Origin: Micropruina glycogenica
GTDB lineage: Bacteria; Actinomycetota; Actinomycetes; Propionibacteriales; Propionibacteriaceae
DNA length: 64,000 nucleotides
Direction: 5' to 3'
Assembly: GCF_900289045.1 (NCBI RefSeq)
Contig: NZ_LT985188.1
Span: forward strand, 1,984,001-2,048,000
Shown: positions 13,829-21,847 of the stretch, in pieces
How the letters are laid out: each line of letters starts with the position of its first letter
Numbering within the stretch: position 1 is the first letter of the stretch
Position numbers and translations under genes: made by a program
Notes under the pieces: generated by a model
What the model saw: the letters and a program-made list of their open reading frames with translations, nothing else
Databases searched by the model: none
What the model was told of the DNA's origin: nothing

Positions 13829-14443
13829 ATGCTGATCGACGACGACCTGCGCCTGACCAAGACTTCGGTCGGGCCGATGGACAACAACGCCTACCTGCTC
13901 ACCGTCGGTGACGACGCCCTGCTGATCGACGCTGCCGCCGAGGCGGACGTGCTGCTGAACCAGGTGCAGGGGCTGAACCTGGTGGGCGTGGTGACCACCC
14001 ACCGCCACCACGATCACATCGGCGCACTGGCCGAGGTGATCGCAGCCACGGGCGCGCACGCCTATGCGGGCCGTCCCGACGCTGCCGCGATCACCGAGGC
14101 GACGGGGGTGGCCTGCCGCGAGGTGTGGGACGGCGACGAGATCGAACTCGGCCCGGTGCGCCTGCAGGTGATCGGCCTGGTCGGCCACACCCCCGGTTCG
14201 ATCACGCTGGCGCTGAGCCCGGCGGACGGCCCCGTGCGTCTGTTCACCGGCGACAGCCTGTTCCCCGGCGGGGTGGGCAAGACCTGGCGGCCCGGCGACT
14301 TCGTCACTTTGTTGGCGGACGTCGAGGCGAAGCTGTTCGAACCCTACGGCGACGACACGATCGTGCACCCCGGGCACGGCGCCGACACCACGCTGGGCGC
14401 CGAGCGGCCGCACCTGGACGAGTGGCGGGCCCGCGGCTGGTGA
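13829..14443 (+). CDS. Metallo-beta-lactamase fold hydrolase (glyoxalase II-like)
   Basis: 204-residue single-domain hydrolase with the binuclear metal motif [11 protein letters not shown] (HxHxDH) near residue 55, [15 protein letters not shown] with the bridging Asp near 135, and VHPGHG with a C-terminal His near 178. It probably hydrolyses a thioester; pairing with a mycothiol-dependent enzyme gene suggests a mycothiol conjugate, but that is inference. ATG at 13829 sits five bases after the upstream stop; the open frame extends further upstream inside the other gene without similarity. Confidence 0.88.
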   Translation: MLIDDDLRLTKTSVGPMDNNAYLLTVGDDALLIDAAAEADVLLNQVQGLNLVGVVTTHRHHDHIGALAEVIAATGAHAYAGRPDAAAITEATGVACREVWDGDEIELGPVRLQVIGLVGHTPGSITLALSPADGPVRLFTGDSLFPGGVGKTWRPGDFVTLLADVEAKLFEPYGDDTIVHPGHGADTTLGAERPHLDEWRARGW

Positions 14444-14456
14444 TTCGCCGGGCGCC

Positions 14457-14721
14457 TCACACCAGCCCGAGCGCCAACCCCCATCACGACGAACAGCACG
14501 AGTTGGTAGCCGGCGTTGATCAGGGTGAGCCGAGGTGACTTCTGCTCGAAGCCGTTGTGCTGCACCAGGGTGGTCACCGAGAACGTGAGCCCCGCGACCG
14601 TCCCCACCGCCAGGCCGAGCAGTGGTCCCTCCGCACCGGTGGCCGTGGCCGTGACCGGCACGGCGATACCCAACCCCAGCGCCGCCACCGCGTTGGCGAG
14701 GGCCAACTGGGGTGCCCCCAC
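14457..14721 (-). pseudogene. DUF1761-like membrane protein, truncated and frameshifted
   Basis: The readable part has three hydrophobic segments: LALANAVAALGLGIAVPV, LLGLAVGTVAGLTFSVTTLV and a third containing LINAGYQLVLFVVMG, the pattern of DUF1761 proteins (normally four segments, about 130-140 residues). The first segment and a start codon are missing. Near 14483-14487 a run of Gs shifts the frame; after it the other frame reads LALGLV and then TGA at 14457, the expected end, whereas the unshifted frame runs on into the MBL gene on the opposite strand. Assignment to DUF1761 rests on recognition of LINAGY, so it is moderate. Confidence 0.55.
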
Positions 14722-14806
14722 GGCTTCGTGACGGGCGATGTGGCCATGATGAAGGCGGTTTTCGAGCGAACGACGGCGTGAGCCCGAGTTCGGCCGAGTT
14801 ACGTGC

Positions 14807-15793
14807 TCAGCCCTCCATCGCCCGCTCGCGCTGCTCGTCGCGCCGCGACTTCATCAGGCTCGCCACCGTGGTGACCAGCAGGGTGCCGATGATCACGGTG
14901 AGCGACAGCCAGATCGGCACGTCGATGCTGAAGCCCCAGTGATCGTCGAGGTGGTACTCGTGCAAGGCGTGCAGCACCAGCTTCACGCCGATGAACGCCA
15001 GAATGAACGACAGGCCGACCGACAGGTAGACCAACCGCTGCAACAGGCCGCCGATCAAGAAGTACAACTGGCGCAGGCCCATCAGGGCGAACACGTTGGC
15101 GGTGAACACCAGGTACGGTTCTTGGGTCAGGCCGTAGATGGCCGGAATCGAGTCGAGGGCGAACAGCAGGTCGGTGCTGCCCAGGGCGATGATCACGAAC
15201 AGCATGGGGGTGATCAGTCGCTTGCCGTTCTCGACGATGGTCAGCTTGGTGCCGTGGTACTCGGGGGTGGACGGGAACGTCCTCTTGACCCACCGCATGG
15301 CGAAGTTCTCGGTCTTCTCGTCGTCGTCCTCGGGGTGCAGGTAGTCCATGAACAGCTTCCAGGCCGTCCAGATCAGGAAGGCGCCGAACACGAAGAAGAT
15401 CCACGAGAACCGCTCGATCGCGGCCGCGCCCAGGGCGATGAAGATGCCGCGGAAGACGAGCGCCAGCACGATGCCGACCATCAGCGCGTACTGCTGGTAC
15501 TTACGGGGCACCCGCAAGTTGCTCATGATGATCACGAAGATGAACAGGTTGTCGATGCTCAGGCTGTACTCGGTGAGCCAGCCGGCGAAGAACTCGCCCG
15601 CGAACCGTGGCCCCGATAGGCTCCACACCCCGATTCCGAAGGCGATCGCCAACCCCACGTAGATACTGATCGCGATCGAGCATTCCTTCATCGACGGCTC
15701 GTGGGGGCGGCGCGCGATGACGATCAGGTCGAACGCGAGCACCGCCAGCGTCGCGACGATGGTGATGAGCCAGACGGTGGATGTGACGTGCAA
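14807..15793 (-). CDS. TerC/Alx-family integral membrane protein, probable manganese exporter
   Basis: 328 residues with eight or nine predicted membrane segments and the TerC signatures: EYSLSIDNLFIFVIIM near residue 75, with its metal-associated acidic residue, and the repeat-symmetric STDLLFALDSIPAIYGLT near 200. Alx/TerC proteins in E. coli and Bacillus are linked to Mn2+ export. TTG at 15793 is used because a strong GAGGAGG lies nine bases upstream and no ATG is near. The leader contains a yybP-ykoY-type RNA, which supports a manganese role. Confidence 0.92.
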   Translation of the reverse strand: MHVTSTVWLITIVATLAVLAFDLIVIARRPHEPSMKECSIAISIYVGLAIAFGIGVWSLSGPRFAGEFFAGWLTEYSLSIDNLFIFVIIMSNLRVPRKYQQYALMVGIVLALVFRGIFIALGAAAIERFSWIFFVFGAFLIWTAWKLFMDYLHPEDDDEKTENFAMRWVKRTFPSTPEYHGTKLTIVENGKRLITPMLFVIIALGSTDLLFALDSIPAIYGLTQEPYLVFTANVFALMGLRQLYFLIGGLLQRLVYLSVGLSFILAFIGVKLVLHALHEYHLDDHWGFSIDVPIWLSLTVIIGTLLVTTVASLMKSRRDEQRERAMEG

Positions 15794-15820
15794 GCGAGGG
15801 CCTCCTCAAGGTCCAGTCAT

Positions 15821-15910
15821 CTGAGGTCTCCGCCACTGTCGCCAGCCGAGACGCCGGAGCGGATCGACCGCACGTGTTGACGACGCCTCGCTATGGGAGT
15901 ACTCCCCTCG
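15821..15910 (-). ncRNA. yybP-ykoY family (Mn2+) riboswitch upstream of terC
   Basis: On the minus strand the element opens with GAGGGGAGTA and closes with GGAGACCTCAG about 80 bases later. These are the two conserved sequence blocks of yybP-ykoY RNAs, whose juxtaposed loops bind Mn2+, and GAGG/CCTC closes the basal helix. Between them are further pairing segments (for example CGTCGTC and the CTCCGG/CGGCG region). It ends 27 bases before the TTG start of a TerC gene, the commonest partner of this riboswitch class. No terminator hairpin is evident, so control of translation is more likely. Confidence 0.75.
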
Positions 15911-15989
15911 TTCGACGAATCATCCCATTGACCGCCCTGGCCGAACAAACGACGAGCGCAACGAATGGCAACCGGGCGCGCCGCACGTG

Positions 15990-18071
15990 TCACTTGGTGG
16001 CAGCGAGGGTCTGCCGGATCATCTTCTTCAGGTCGGCGATCTCGTCGCGCAACCGGGCCGCCAGTTCGAACTGCAACTCGGCGGCAGCCGAATGCATCTG
16101 CTCGGTGAGCTCTTGCACCAGACCGGCCAGTTCGCTGGCCGGCATGCCCTCGGTATTACGGGCCTCGTGACTGCCCAGCGGCACCGGCGAAACGGGCCGC
16201 CGGCCCCCCGCGCGGGTCATCAGCCCGGCGGTGTCGGCGTCTTCACGCGCGAGCATGTCGGTGATGTCGGCGATCTTCTTGCGCAACGGCTGCGGGTCGA
16301 TGCCGCGTTCGGTGTTGTACGCCACCTGCTTGGCACGACGACGGTTGGTCTCGTCGATCGCGGCCGCCATCGACGGGGTGATCTTGTCGGCGTACATGTG
16401 CACCTGACCGCCCACGTTGCGGGCGGCACGTCCGATGGTCTGAATGAGCGATCTCTCGCTGCGCAGAAACCCCTCTTTGTCGGCGTCGAGAATGGCGACG
16501 AGGCTGACCTCGGGCAGGTCGAGGCCCTCGCGCAACAGGTTGATGCCGACCAGCACGTCGTACTCGCCCAGCCGCAACTCGCGCAGCAACTCGATGCGTT
16601 TCAGGGTGTCGACCTCTGAGTGCAGGTAACGGGTGCGAATGCCGTTCTCCATCAGATAGTCGGTGAGGTCTTCGCTCATCTTCTTGGTCAGGGTGGTGAC
16701 CAGCACCCGCTCGTCACGCTCGGCCCGGGCACGGATCTCGCCGATCAGGTCGTCGATCTGACCCTTCGTGGGCTTGAGGATCACCTCGGGGTCGACCAGT
16801 CCGGTCGGCCGAATCAGCAGTTCGACCGGATCGCCCGAACGCGCCATCTCGTAGGGCCCGGGCGTGGCCGACAGGTACACCGTCTGACCGATGCGGTCGC
16901 TGAACTCTTCGAAGGTGAGCGGCCTGTTGTCGAGCGCACTGGGCAGCCGAAAGCCGTGGTCGACCAGGGTGCGCTTGCGCGAGGCGTCCCCCTCGTACAT
17001 GCCGCCGATCTGGGGCACCGTGACGTGCGACTCGTCGATGACCAGCACGAAGTCGGACGGAAAGTAGTCGAGCAGGCAGTTGGGTGCGCTGCCCTGTTCG
17101 CGGCCGTCGATGTGTCGCGAGTAGTTCTCGATGCCCGAACAGGTGCCGATCTGCCGCATCATCTCGATGTCGTAGCCGGTGCGCATGCGCAGCCGCTGCG
17201 CCTCGAGTAGCCGCTGTTCGCCCTCCAACTGCGCCAGCCGCACCTCGAGTTCGGCCTCGATGCCGCTGATCGCGTGCTCCATGCGCTCGGGGCCGGCCAC
17301 GTAGTGGGACGCGGGAAACACCGCCACCTCCTGGTCGACCGAGATGACCGTGCCCGTGAGCGGGTGCAGGGTAGACAACGCCTCGATCTCGTCGCCGAAG
17401 AACTCGACCCGTACTGCGTTCTCTTCGTACATCGGAAAGATCTCGACGGTGTCGCCGCGCACGCGGAACGTGCCGCGGGTGCCGGCAAGGTCGTTGCGGG
17501 CGTACTGAATGTCGACCAGCGCCCGCAGCAACGCATCGCGATCGCGCACCTCGCCGACCCGCAGCCGCACCATGCGGTCGACGTACTCCTGCGGGGTACC
17601 CAGGCCGTAGATGGCCGACACAGTGGCCACCACGATGACGTCACGCCGTGTGAGCAGCGAACTGGTGGCCGAATGCCGCAACCGTTCGACCTCTTCGTTG
17701 AGCGAGGAGTCTTTCTCGATGTAGGTGTCGGTCTGCGGCACGTAGGCCTCGGGTTGGTAATAGTCGTAGTAGCTGACGAAGTACTCCACCGCGTTGTCGG
17801 GAAAGAACGTGCGCAACTCGTTGGCGAACTGGGCCGCCAGGGTCTTGTTGGGTTGCATCACCAGCATGGGCCGCTGCAACCGCTCAGCCAGCCAGGCCAC
17901 GGTGGCGGTCTTGCCGGTGCCGGTGGCGCCGAGCACCACCACGTCGCTCTCGCCGGCGTTGATGCGCCGTTCGAGCGCATCGATGGCGGCCGGCTGATCG
18001 CCGGACGGCACGAACTCGGCCTGCACCTTGAACGGTGCCACCCGACGTTGCAGATCGGTGGTGGGACGCAT
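15990..18071 (-). CDS. uvrB: Excinuclease ABC subunit B
   Basis: Helicase-like damage verifier of nucleotide excision repair. The 693-residue product has Walker [17 protein letters not shown] near residue 48, the beta-hairpin that probes damaged DNA ([20 protein letters not shown], about 101-120), Walker B DESH near 345, helicase motif [11 protein letters not shown], motif [11 protein letters not shown] and a C-terminal UVR helix pair ([14 protein letters not shown], about 665-680) that contacts UvrC. ATG at 18071 follows TAGGCT by seven bases, so it is probably leaderless. Single-gene unit facing the same way as its neighbours. Confidence 0.97.
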   Translation of the reverse strand: MRPTTDLQRRVAPFKVQAEFVPSGDQPAAIDALERRINAGESDVVVLGATGTGKTATVAWLAERLQRPMLVMQPNKTLAAQFANELRTFFPDNAVEYFVSYYDYYQPEAYVPQTDTYIEKDSSLNEEVERLRHSATSSLLTRRDVIVVATVSAIYGLGTPQEYVDRMVRLRVGEVRDRDALLRALVDIQYARNDLAGTRGTFRVRGDTVEIFPMYEENAVRVEFFGDEIEALSTLHPLTGTVISVDQEVAVFPASHYVAGPERMEHAISGIEAELEVRLAQLEGEQRLLEAQRLRMRTGYDIEMMRQIGTCSGIENYSRHIDGREQGSAPNCLLDYFPSDFVLVIDESHVTVPQIGGMYEGDASRKRTLVDHGFRLPSALDNRPLTFEEFSDRIGQTVYLSATPGPYEMARSGDPVELLIRPTGLVDPEVILKPTKGQIDDLIGEIRARAERDERVLVTTLTKKMSEDLTDYLMENGIRTRYLHSEVDTLKRIELLRELRLGEYDVLVGINLLREGLDLPEVSLVAILDADKEGFLRSERSLIQTIGRAARNVGGQVHMYADKITPSMAAAIDETNRRRAKQVAYNTERGIDPQPLRKKIADITDMLAREDADTAGLMTRAGGRRPVSPVPLGSHEARNTEGMPASELAGLVQELTEQMHSAAAELQFELAARLRDEIADLKKMIRQTLAATK

Positions 18072-18078
18072 GGTTGCC

Positions 18079-18100
18079 AGCCTAGGCGCGCCTTCCGACA
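18079..18100 (-). promoter_or_regulatory. DNA-damage (PafBC-type) promoter of uvrB
   Basis: Minus strand reads TGTCGGAA, eight bases (GGCGCGCC), TAGGCT, seven bases, ATG. Spacing is identical to the uvrA, uvrC and polA promoters, although the left palindrome half CGACAC is absent here. Confidence 0.7.
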
Positions 18101-18144
18101 GTTTTCGCGCCCACCCCTACGCCTGCCGCGAACGGCAACGCGCG

Positions 18145-19092
18145 TCAGGCCTTCAACTGGCTGCTCATCACCGAGTTCGTCATCGCGAGGTAGTCCTCCT
18201 GCTGCGAAGTCACGGTGACACCCGACGGCACGATCAGTGCCGACAGCACCGTCAAACCGTCGTCACGCACCGAGATGATCGCCAGGTAGGTCAGCTTCTG
18301 CGAACCCTGCGATGTGGCGCGGGTGCCCGACCACGTGGCAACGCCCACCGACAACCGGTCGGTCTTCACGTCGAGCGTGCTCGGTTCCTTCTTGCTCACC
18401 CCGGTCATCTGCTCGGTGATCTGATTCATGTACGACGTCACCACGTCTTTGCCGGTGGGTGAACCTTCCACCCGGAACGCCTGGGTGACCAGGATTCCCT
18501 TGCCGTTGGTCAGCACCGTGAAGTTCTTCGTCTCGTCGCGATCGGCCTGCTGCCAGCCGGACGCGGGCGACACGGTGACTCCGAGGCCAACCTCGAGCGA
18601 GTCGCCCGACGGGGCCGTGGTCGAGGGGGACGTGCTGGGGCTGGGGTCGCCCGACGGCGATTCGGACGGGCTCGGCTCGGGGGTCGGCGCCGTGCTCGAG
18701 ATGCCGGGCGAGGGTTGCACCGTGGGGCCGGGATCAGGGTCGCCGCCGCGATTGCCCAACAGCGACATCAGCAACCAGCCGAGCAGCCCCACGGCCAGCA
18801 GGCCGGCCACCACCACACCGATCACCATGCCGTTGCTCTTCGGCTTGGGTGGCTGCGGCTGATAGGGGCCCTGCGGGCCGCCCGGGGGTTGGCCGTAGCC
18901 GCCGGGGCCCTGGCCGGCCGGCGGGTACTGCTGCCCGCCCTGCGGGTACTGCTGCCCGCCCTGCGGGTACTGCTGCCCGCCCTGGGGGAACTGCTGGCCA
19001 CCCTGGGGGAACTGCTGGCCACCCTGCGGGAACTGCTGGCCACCCTGCGGGAACTGCTGGCCGCCCTGGCCCGGGAACTGGTTCTGGCTCAT
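18145..19092 (-). CDS. Membrane protein with glutamine/proline heptad repeats and an extracytoplasmic domain
   Basis: Function unknown. The 315 residues divide into a low-complexity cytoplasmic N-terminus made of seven GGQQFP or GGQQYP heptads (about residues 10-58) and a proline-rich stretch; one membrane helix (about 88-112, MVIGVVVAGLLAVGLLGWLL); a Ser/Thr/Pro-rich linker (about 118-165, PSPSTSPSTTAPS type); and a folded extracytoplasmic domain (about 166-315). The topology resembles actinobacterial proteins in which a Q/P/G-rich tail precedes a membrane anchor. Its ATG overlaps the stop of the zinc-ribbon protein gene (ATGA at 19089-19092), so the two are translationally coupled. The gene at 20415 has a similar layout. 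Confidence 0.8.
   Translation of the reverse strand: MSQNQFPGQGGQQFPQGGQQFPQGGQQFPQGGQQFPQGGQQYPQGGQQYPQGGQQYPPAGQGPGGYGQPPGGPQGPYQPQPPKPKSNGMVIGVVVAGLLAVGLLGWLLMSLLGNRGGDPDPGPTVQPSPGISSTAPTPEPSPSESPSGDPSPSTSPSTTAPSGDSLEVGLGVTVSPASGWQQADRDETKNFTVLTNGKGILVTQAFRVEGSPTGKDVVTSYMNQITEQMTGVSKKEPSTLDVKTDRLSVGVATWSGTRATSQGSQKLTYLAIISVRDDGLTVLSALIVPSGVTVTSQQEDYLAMTNSVMSSQLKA
18929..19075. repeat. 21-base tandem repeat inside a coding region
   Basis: Seven nearly identical 21-base units of the form CTGGGGGAACTGCTGGCCACC or CTGCGGGTACTGCTGCCCGCC, coding GGQQ(F/Y)PQ on the minus strand. Two sequence subtypes cluster (Tyr units together, Phe units together), a sign of recent unit duplication; copy number is likely to vary between strains. 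Confidence 0.85.
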
Positions 19093-20282
19093 GCCTGCGC
19101 CCCCTCGCTCGGGGTGCCGCCCGCTGAGGCCGCGGCGTCCTTCGACGGTGGGTGCACCTTCAGGGTGGCCCGCACGCTGACGCCGCAGTTGGAGCAGAAC
19201 TCGGCGGCGGGCAGCAGCGGCATCTCACACGAGGGGCAGAACTCCAGCCCCGGCCCGACCCCTCGCGCCCGTGCGGTCGACTCGAGCGCCGCCTCCATCA
19301 GGCCTCGGTGCAGGGCGGTACGAATGCGAATGATGAGCACCGCAAGAATGGCCAGGCCCCACAGAACGGACAGCACCAGCGCCAGCACCTGGTTACCCAG
19401 GAAGGTGAGCAGGTAGGTGCCGCCCGCGTACAGCACGTTGGCCGCGACGGCCTCGGCCACGCCGCGAAAGTAACGGGGGGTGAAGCCGTCGTGGCCCTCG
19501 CCGAGCCCCGAGAACTCGGCGCAGGCGATGCCGGTGGCGGTGCCCATCACCAGGGGCTTCACGAAACCTTCGAGCACCAGCAGCGAAATCCAGGTAGGGG
19601 CGTCCGCCGCACCGGCGTAGCCGCCGGTGATCAGCGGCCAGTGTTTGACCAGCGTGTCACCCGTGGCGAACGCGACGCCCGAGATGACGCCGAACGTCAG
19701 GCCGTCCATCAGGTCGTCGAACTCGGGCCTGGACGCCAGCAGCACCGGGCCGACCTGGCGAATCGCCTCGCCGATCAGCGGGGCGAGCACGGCGGCGATC
19801 AGAAACCCGCTGACGGTGGGCAACGTGGCGGCCGCGTCGAACGACGAACCCGCGCTGGTTGAGCCGCGCCAACTCGTCCAGAGCCAGGTCCAGCCACCGC
19901 CCAGCACGGCGGTGAGCACGAAGGCCAGGCCGGTGACCAGCAGGGGTTGGTCCTCCCACATGTTCACGTCGTACAGGTAGACGATGTAGACGATCGGCAT
20001 GGCGAAGGCGGCGATCAGCACCGCGATCGGCAGTGCTCCGGTGGCGCCCACGATCACCGTGGCCAGCAGCGCGAGCCCGAGCGCGAACTGGTAGGTCATC
20101 GGACGCACGGCGGCACCCCTGGGCATGATCGTCGAGACGAGTTTGAGAGACACCACAGACTCGTTCGGTTTGGCCGCGAACGACGACCTGCGGGCGCCAT
20201 CACCGGCGCGGGCGTCGAGGCCGCACTGTTGGCAGTAGTGAGCAGCCTCTGGAATGTCCGCGTGGCAACGAGTGCACTGCAC
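19089..20282 (-). CDS. Zinc-ribbon, multi-pass PrsW-like membrane protein with altered catalytic motifs
   Basis: 397 residues. Zinc ribbons flank a membrane core: CTRCHADIPEAAHYCQQCG at the N-terminus and CPSCEMPLLPAAEFCSNCG near residue 350. Between them are about eight hydrophobic segments and the stretch EFDDLMDGLTFGVISGVAFA, typical of PrsW intramembrane proteases (M82). The catalytic motifs are degraded: where PrsW has EExxK this protein has GEAIRQ, and the FxxxE position reads FATGD. It may therefore be a non-proteolytic relative. GTG at 20282 is chosen for the ribosome site AAAGGAAA and because the zinc ribbon begins there. Coupled to the repeat protein downstream. Confidence 0.75.
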   Translation of the reverse strand: MQCTRCHADIPEAAHYCQQCGLDARAGDGARRSSFAAKPNESVVSLKLVSTIMPRGAAVRPMTYQFALGLALLATVIVGATGALPIAVLIAAFAMPIVYIVYLYDVNMWEDQPLLVTGLAFVLTAVLGGGWTWLWTSWRGSTSAGSSFDAAATLPTVSGFLIAAVLAPLIGEAIRQVGPVLLASRPEFDDLMDGLTFGVISGVAFATGDTLVKHWPLITGGYAGAADAPTWISLLVLEGFVKPLVMGTATGIACAEFSGLGEGHDGFTPRYFRGVAEAVAANVLYAGGTYLLTFLGNQVLALVLSVLWGLAILAVLIIRIRTALHRGLMEAALESTARARGVGPGLEFCPSCEMPLLPAAEFCSNCGVSVRATLKVHPPSKDAAASAGGTPSEGAQA

Positions 20283-20414
20283 GGTGGTTTCCTTTCGGTC
20301 GGTGGGTGACCTGGGTGGCCACGTGCCGACCAGTCTCTCAAGGCGAGGGATCACCCCACCGTGCGCCGCCCCGGTGTGCTGCGGAATCGTGGGCTGCCCG
20401 GAGGTCAGAACGCC

Positions 20415-21137
20415 TCAGCCGAGCTGATCGAGAAAGTCTTCGCGCATCTGCTTGGCCTGCCTGGCCGCCACGGTCATGGATTTCAGTACCACCGACACCA
20501 CCGCAAGGGCCTGGTAGTCGTCGCTGTAGGCGATGCGCACCGATGAGACGACGTCCACCGGCTTGCCGTCCACGGTTCCGGTGCCGATCAGTTCGGCCGT
20601 TTCGAGGTCGTCCGACTCCTCTGAGTTGTCGCTGACCTGCTTGAACGTACGCGCCTCGGCGGCGTAGCGCTTCAACTGCTGCCGTGCCTCATCGAGGGCG
20701 GCTGCATCCTGCCCCGCCTGATAGGCCAGGAAGGTCACCAGGCTCGGCCCGTTCGCGAGCACCAGCCGGTGCGGGGTCGACGAGCGAACCTGCCAATCGC
20801 TGTCGGCGACGACCTGGTAGCCGTCCAGATCGTAGATCCGTTCGTCGGGGTCGTCCGGGTCGTCGATCGATGACTCCATCGGATCGGGCTCATCCGGCTC
20901 GCCGGCATTGTTCGCGAAGATCGTCACCGCCACCACGCCCGCCACCACGAGGCCTGCTGCGGTCAGCACGGTACGTCGAGACGACTGCGGCCCAGACCCC
21001 GGCTGCAGCGAGCCGCCGGACGGGGCCGGTGTGGGCGTCCAACCCGACGAGCCACCGGTGCCCGGCTCGTCGGCGATCGGTCGATCTGCCGTGGGCGGCG
21101 GGTAGTTCTCGTAGCTCGGGGGGTGAGAGCCGGTCAT
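20415..21137 (-). CDS. Hypothetical single-pass membrane protein with proline-rich N-terminus
   Basis: No family recognised. The 240-residue product has a Pro/Gly/Ser-rich cytoplasmic N-terminus (about 1-52), one membrane helix (about 54-76, TVLTAAGLVVAGVVAVTIFA), an acidic linker (EPDEPDPMESSIDDPDDPD) and an extracytoplasmic domain of about 140 residues. The layout parallels the 18145-19092 product, and the final domains both end in a conserved-looking helix, so distant relationship is possible. It lies 132 bases upstream of the zinc-ribbon protein gene and 32 bases from coaE. Confidence 0.75.
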   Translation of the reverse strand: MTGSHPPSYENYPPPTADRPIADEPGTGGSSGWTPTPAPSGGSLQPGSGPQSSRRTVLTAAGLVVAGVVAVTIFANNAGEPDEPDPMESSIDDPDDPDERIYDLDGYQVVADSDWQVRSSTPHRLVLANGPSLVTFLAYQAGQDAAALDEARQQLKRYAAEARTFKQVSDNSEESDDLETAELIGTGTVDGKPVDVVSSVRIAYSDDYQALAVVSVVLKSMTVAARQAKQMREDFLDQLG

Positions 21138-21169
21138 GCATCACACCATGCCACACGGTGGTTGCGGGG

Positions 21170-21778
21170 CTAGGCAGGCTGGTGCCAACGTGTCCACAGC
21201 GCATCGACGGCCGCTCGTAACTGCTCGGGCGTGCCGTTGTTGTCGAGCACATCGTCGGCGGCCGCGAGACGCTCCCCGCGGGTGACCTGCGCGCTGATGC
21301 GAGCCATGGCCTGGTCGGTCGACAGGCCGTTGCGGGCAACCAGCCGGCGCACCTGCACAGCCGCGTCGACGTCGACCACGACCACCCGGTCGAACGACTT
21401 CTGCTGCCCGGTTTCGACCAGCAGCGGAATCACCTGCACCACGACCGCGTCCGAGGGCGCCGCCCGGGTCAACTCGGCGGCCCGCGCCCGGACGGCCGGG
21501 TGCACGATCGCCTCCAGGTCACGTCGGGCACCTTCGTCAGCGAATATGACGGCACCGAGCGCGGGCCGGTTCAACGTGCCGTCCGGTTGCAGCACCTCGG
21601 GCCCGAAGCGTTGCGCGATCGCGGCCAGACCGGGCGTGCCGGGTGCGACCACCTCGCGGGCGAGCACGTCGGCGTCGATGATCACCGCGCCGAGCTCGGC
21701 CAGCCGGTCGGCGACTGCGCTCTTGCCCGACGCGATCCCGCCGGTCAGCCCGATCAACAACCCCGCACCCCTGGTCAC
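21170..21778 (-). CDS. coaE: Dephospho-CoA kinase
   Basis: Phosphorylates the 3' hydroxyl of dephospho-CoA, the last step of coenzyme A synthesis. The 202-residue product has Walker A GLTGGIASGKSAV near the N-terminus, DADVLAREVVAPG with the substrate-binding Asp, and HPAVRARAAE with the conserved HP motif. Some actinobacterial CoaE proteins carry an extra C-terminal UPF0157 domain; it is absent here. GTG at 21778 is preferred over the more upstream codon at 21808 because family members start close to LLIGLTGG and the upstream one falls inside the rpsA terminator hairpin. rpsA-coaE order is conserved. Confidence 0.94.
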   Translation of the reverse strand: MTRGAGLLIGLTGGIASGKSAVADRLAELGAVIIDADVLAREVVAPGTPGLAAIAQRFGPEVLQPDGTLNRPALGAVIFADEGARRDLEAIVHPAVRARAAELTRAAPSDAVVVQVIPLLVETGQQKSFDRVVVVDVDAAVQVRRLVARNGLSTDQAMARISAQVTRGERLAAADDVLDNNGTPEQLRAAVDALWTRWHQPA

Positions 21779-21797
21779 GTGTCGATTGTGACGCGAA

Positions 21798-21825
21798 ACG
21801 GCCCCCACCGGATGGTGGGGGCCGT
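21798..21825 (-). terminator. Strong hairpin between rpsA and coaE
   Basis: ACGGCCCCCACC pairs perfectly with GGTGGGGGCCGT around a four-base loop (twelve pairs). It lies 22 bases past the rpsA stop. On the minus strand it is followed by TTTCG rather than a long T run, so termination may be partial. Confidence 0.8.
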
Positions 21826-21847
21826 TCGCGTGTGTGTTGGCTTGCGG

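Noticed and set aside
18929-19075. Regular direct repeats suggesting a CRISPR array
   Set aside because: Units are contiguous with no spacers and code for in-frame heptads of a membrane protein.
21798-21825. Hairpin as a riboswitch or small RNA
   Set aside because: It is a simple perfect stem directly after the rpsA stop, best explained as a terminator.
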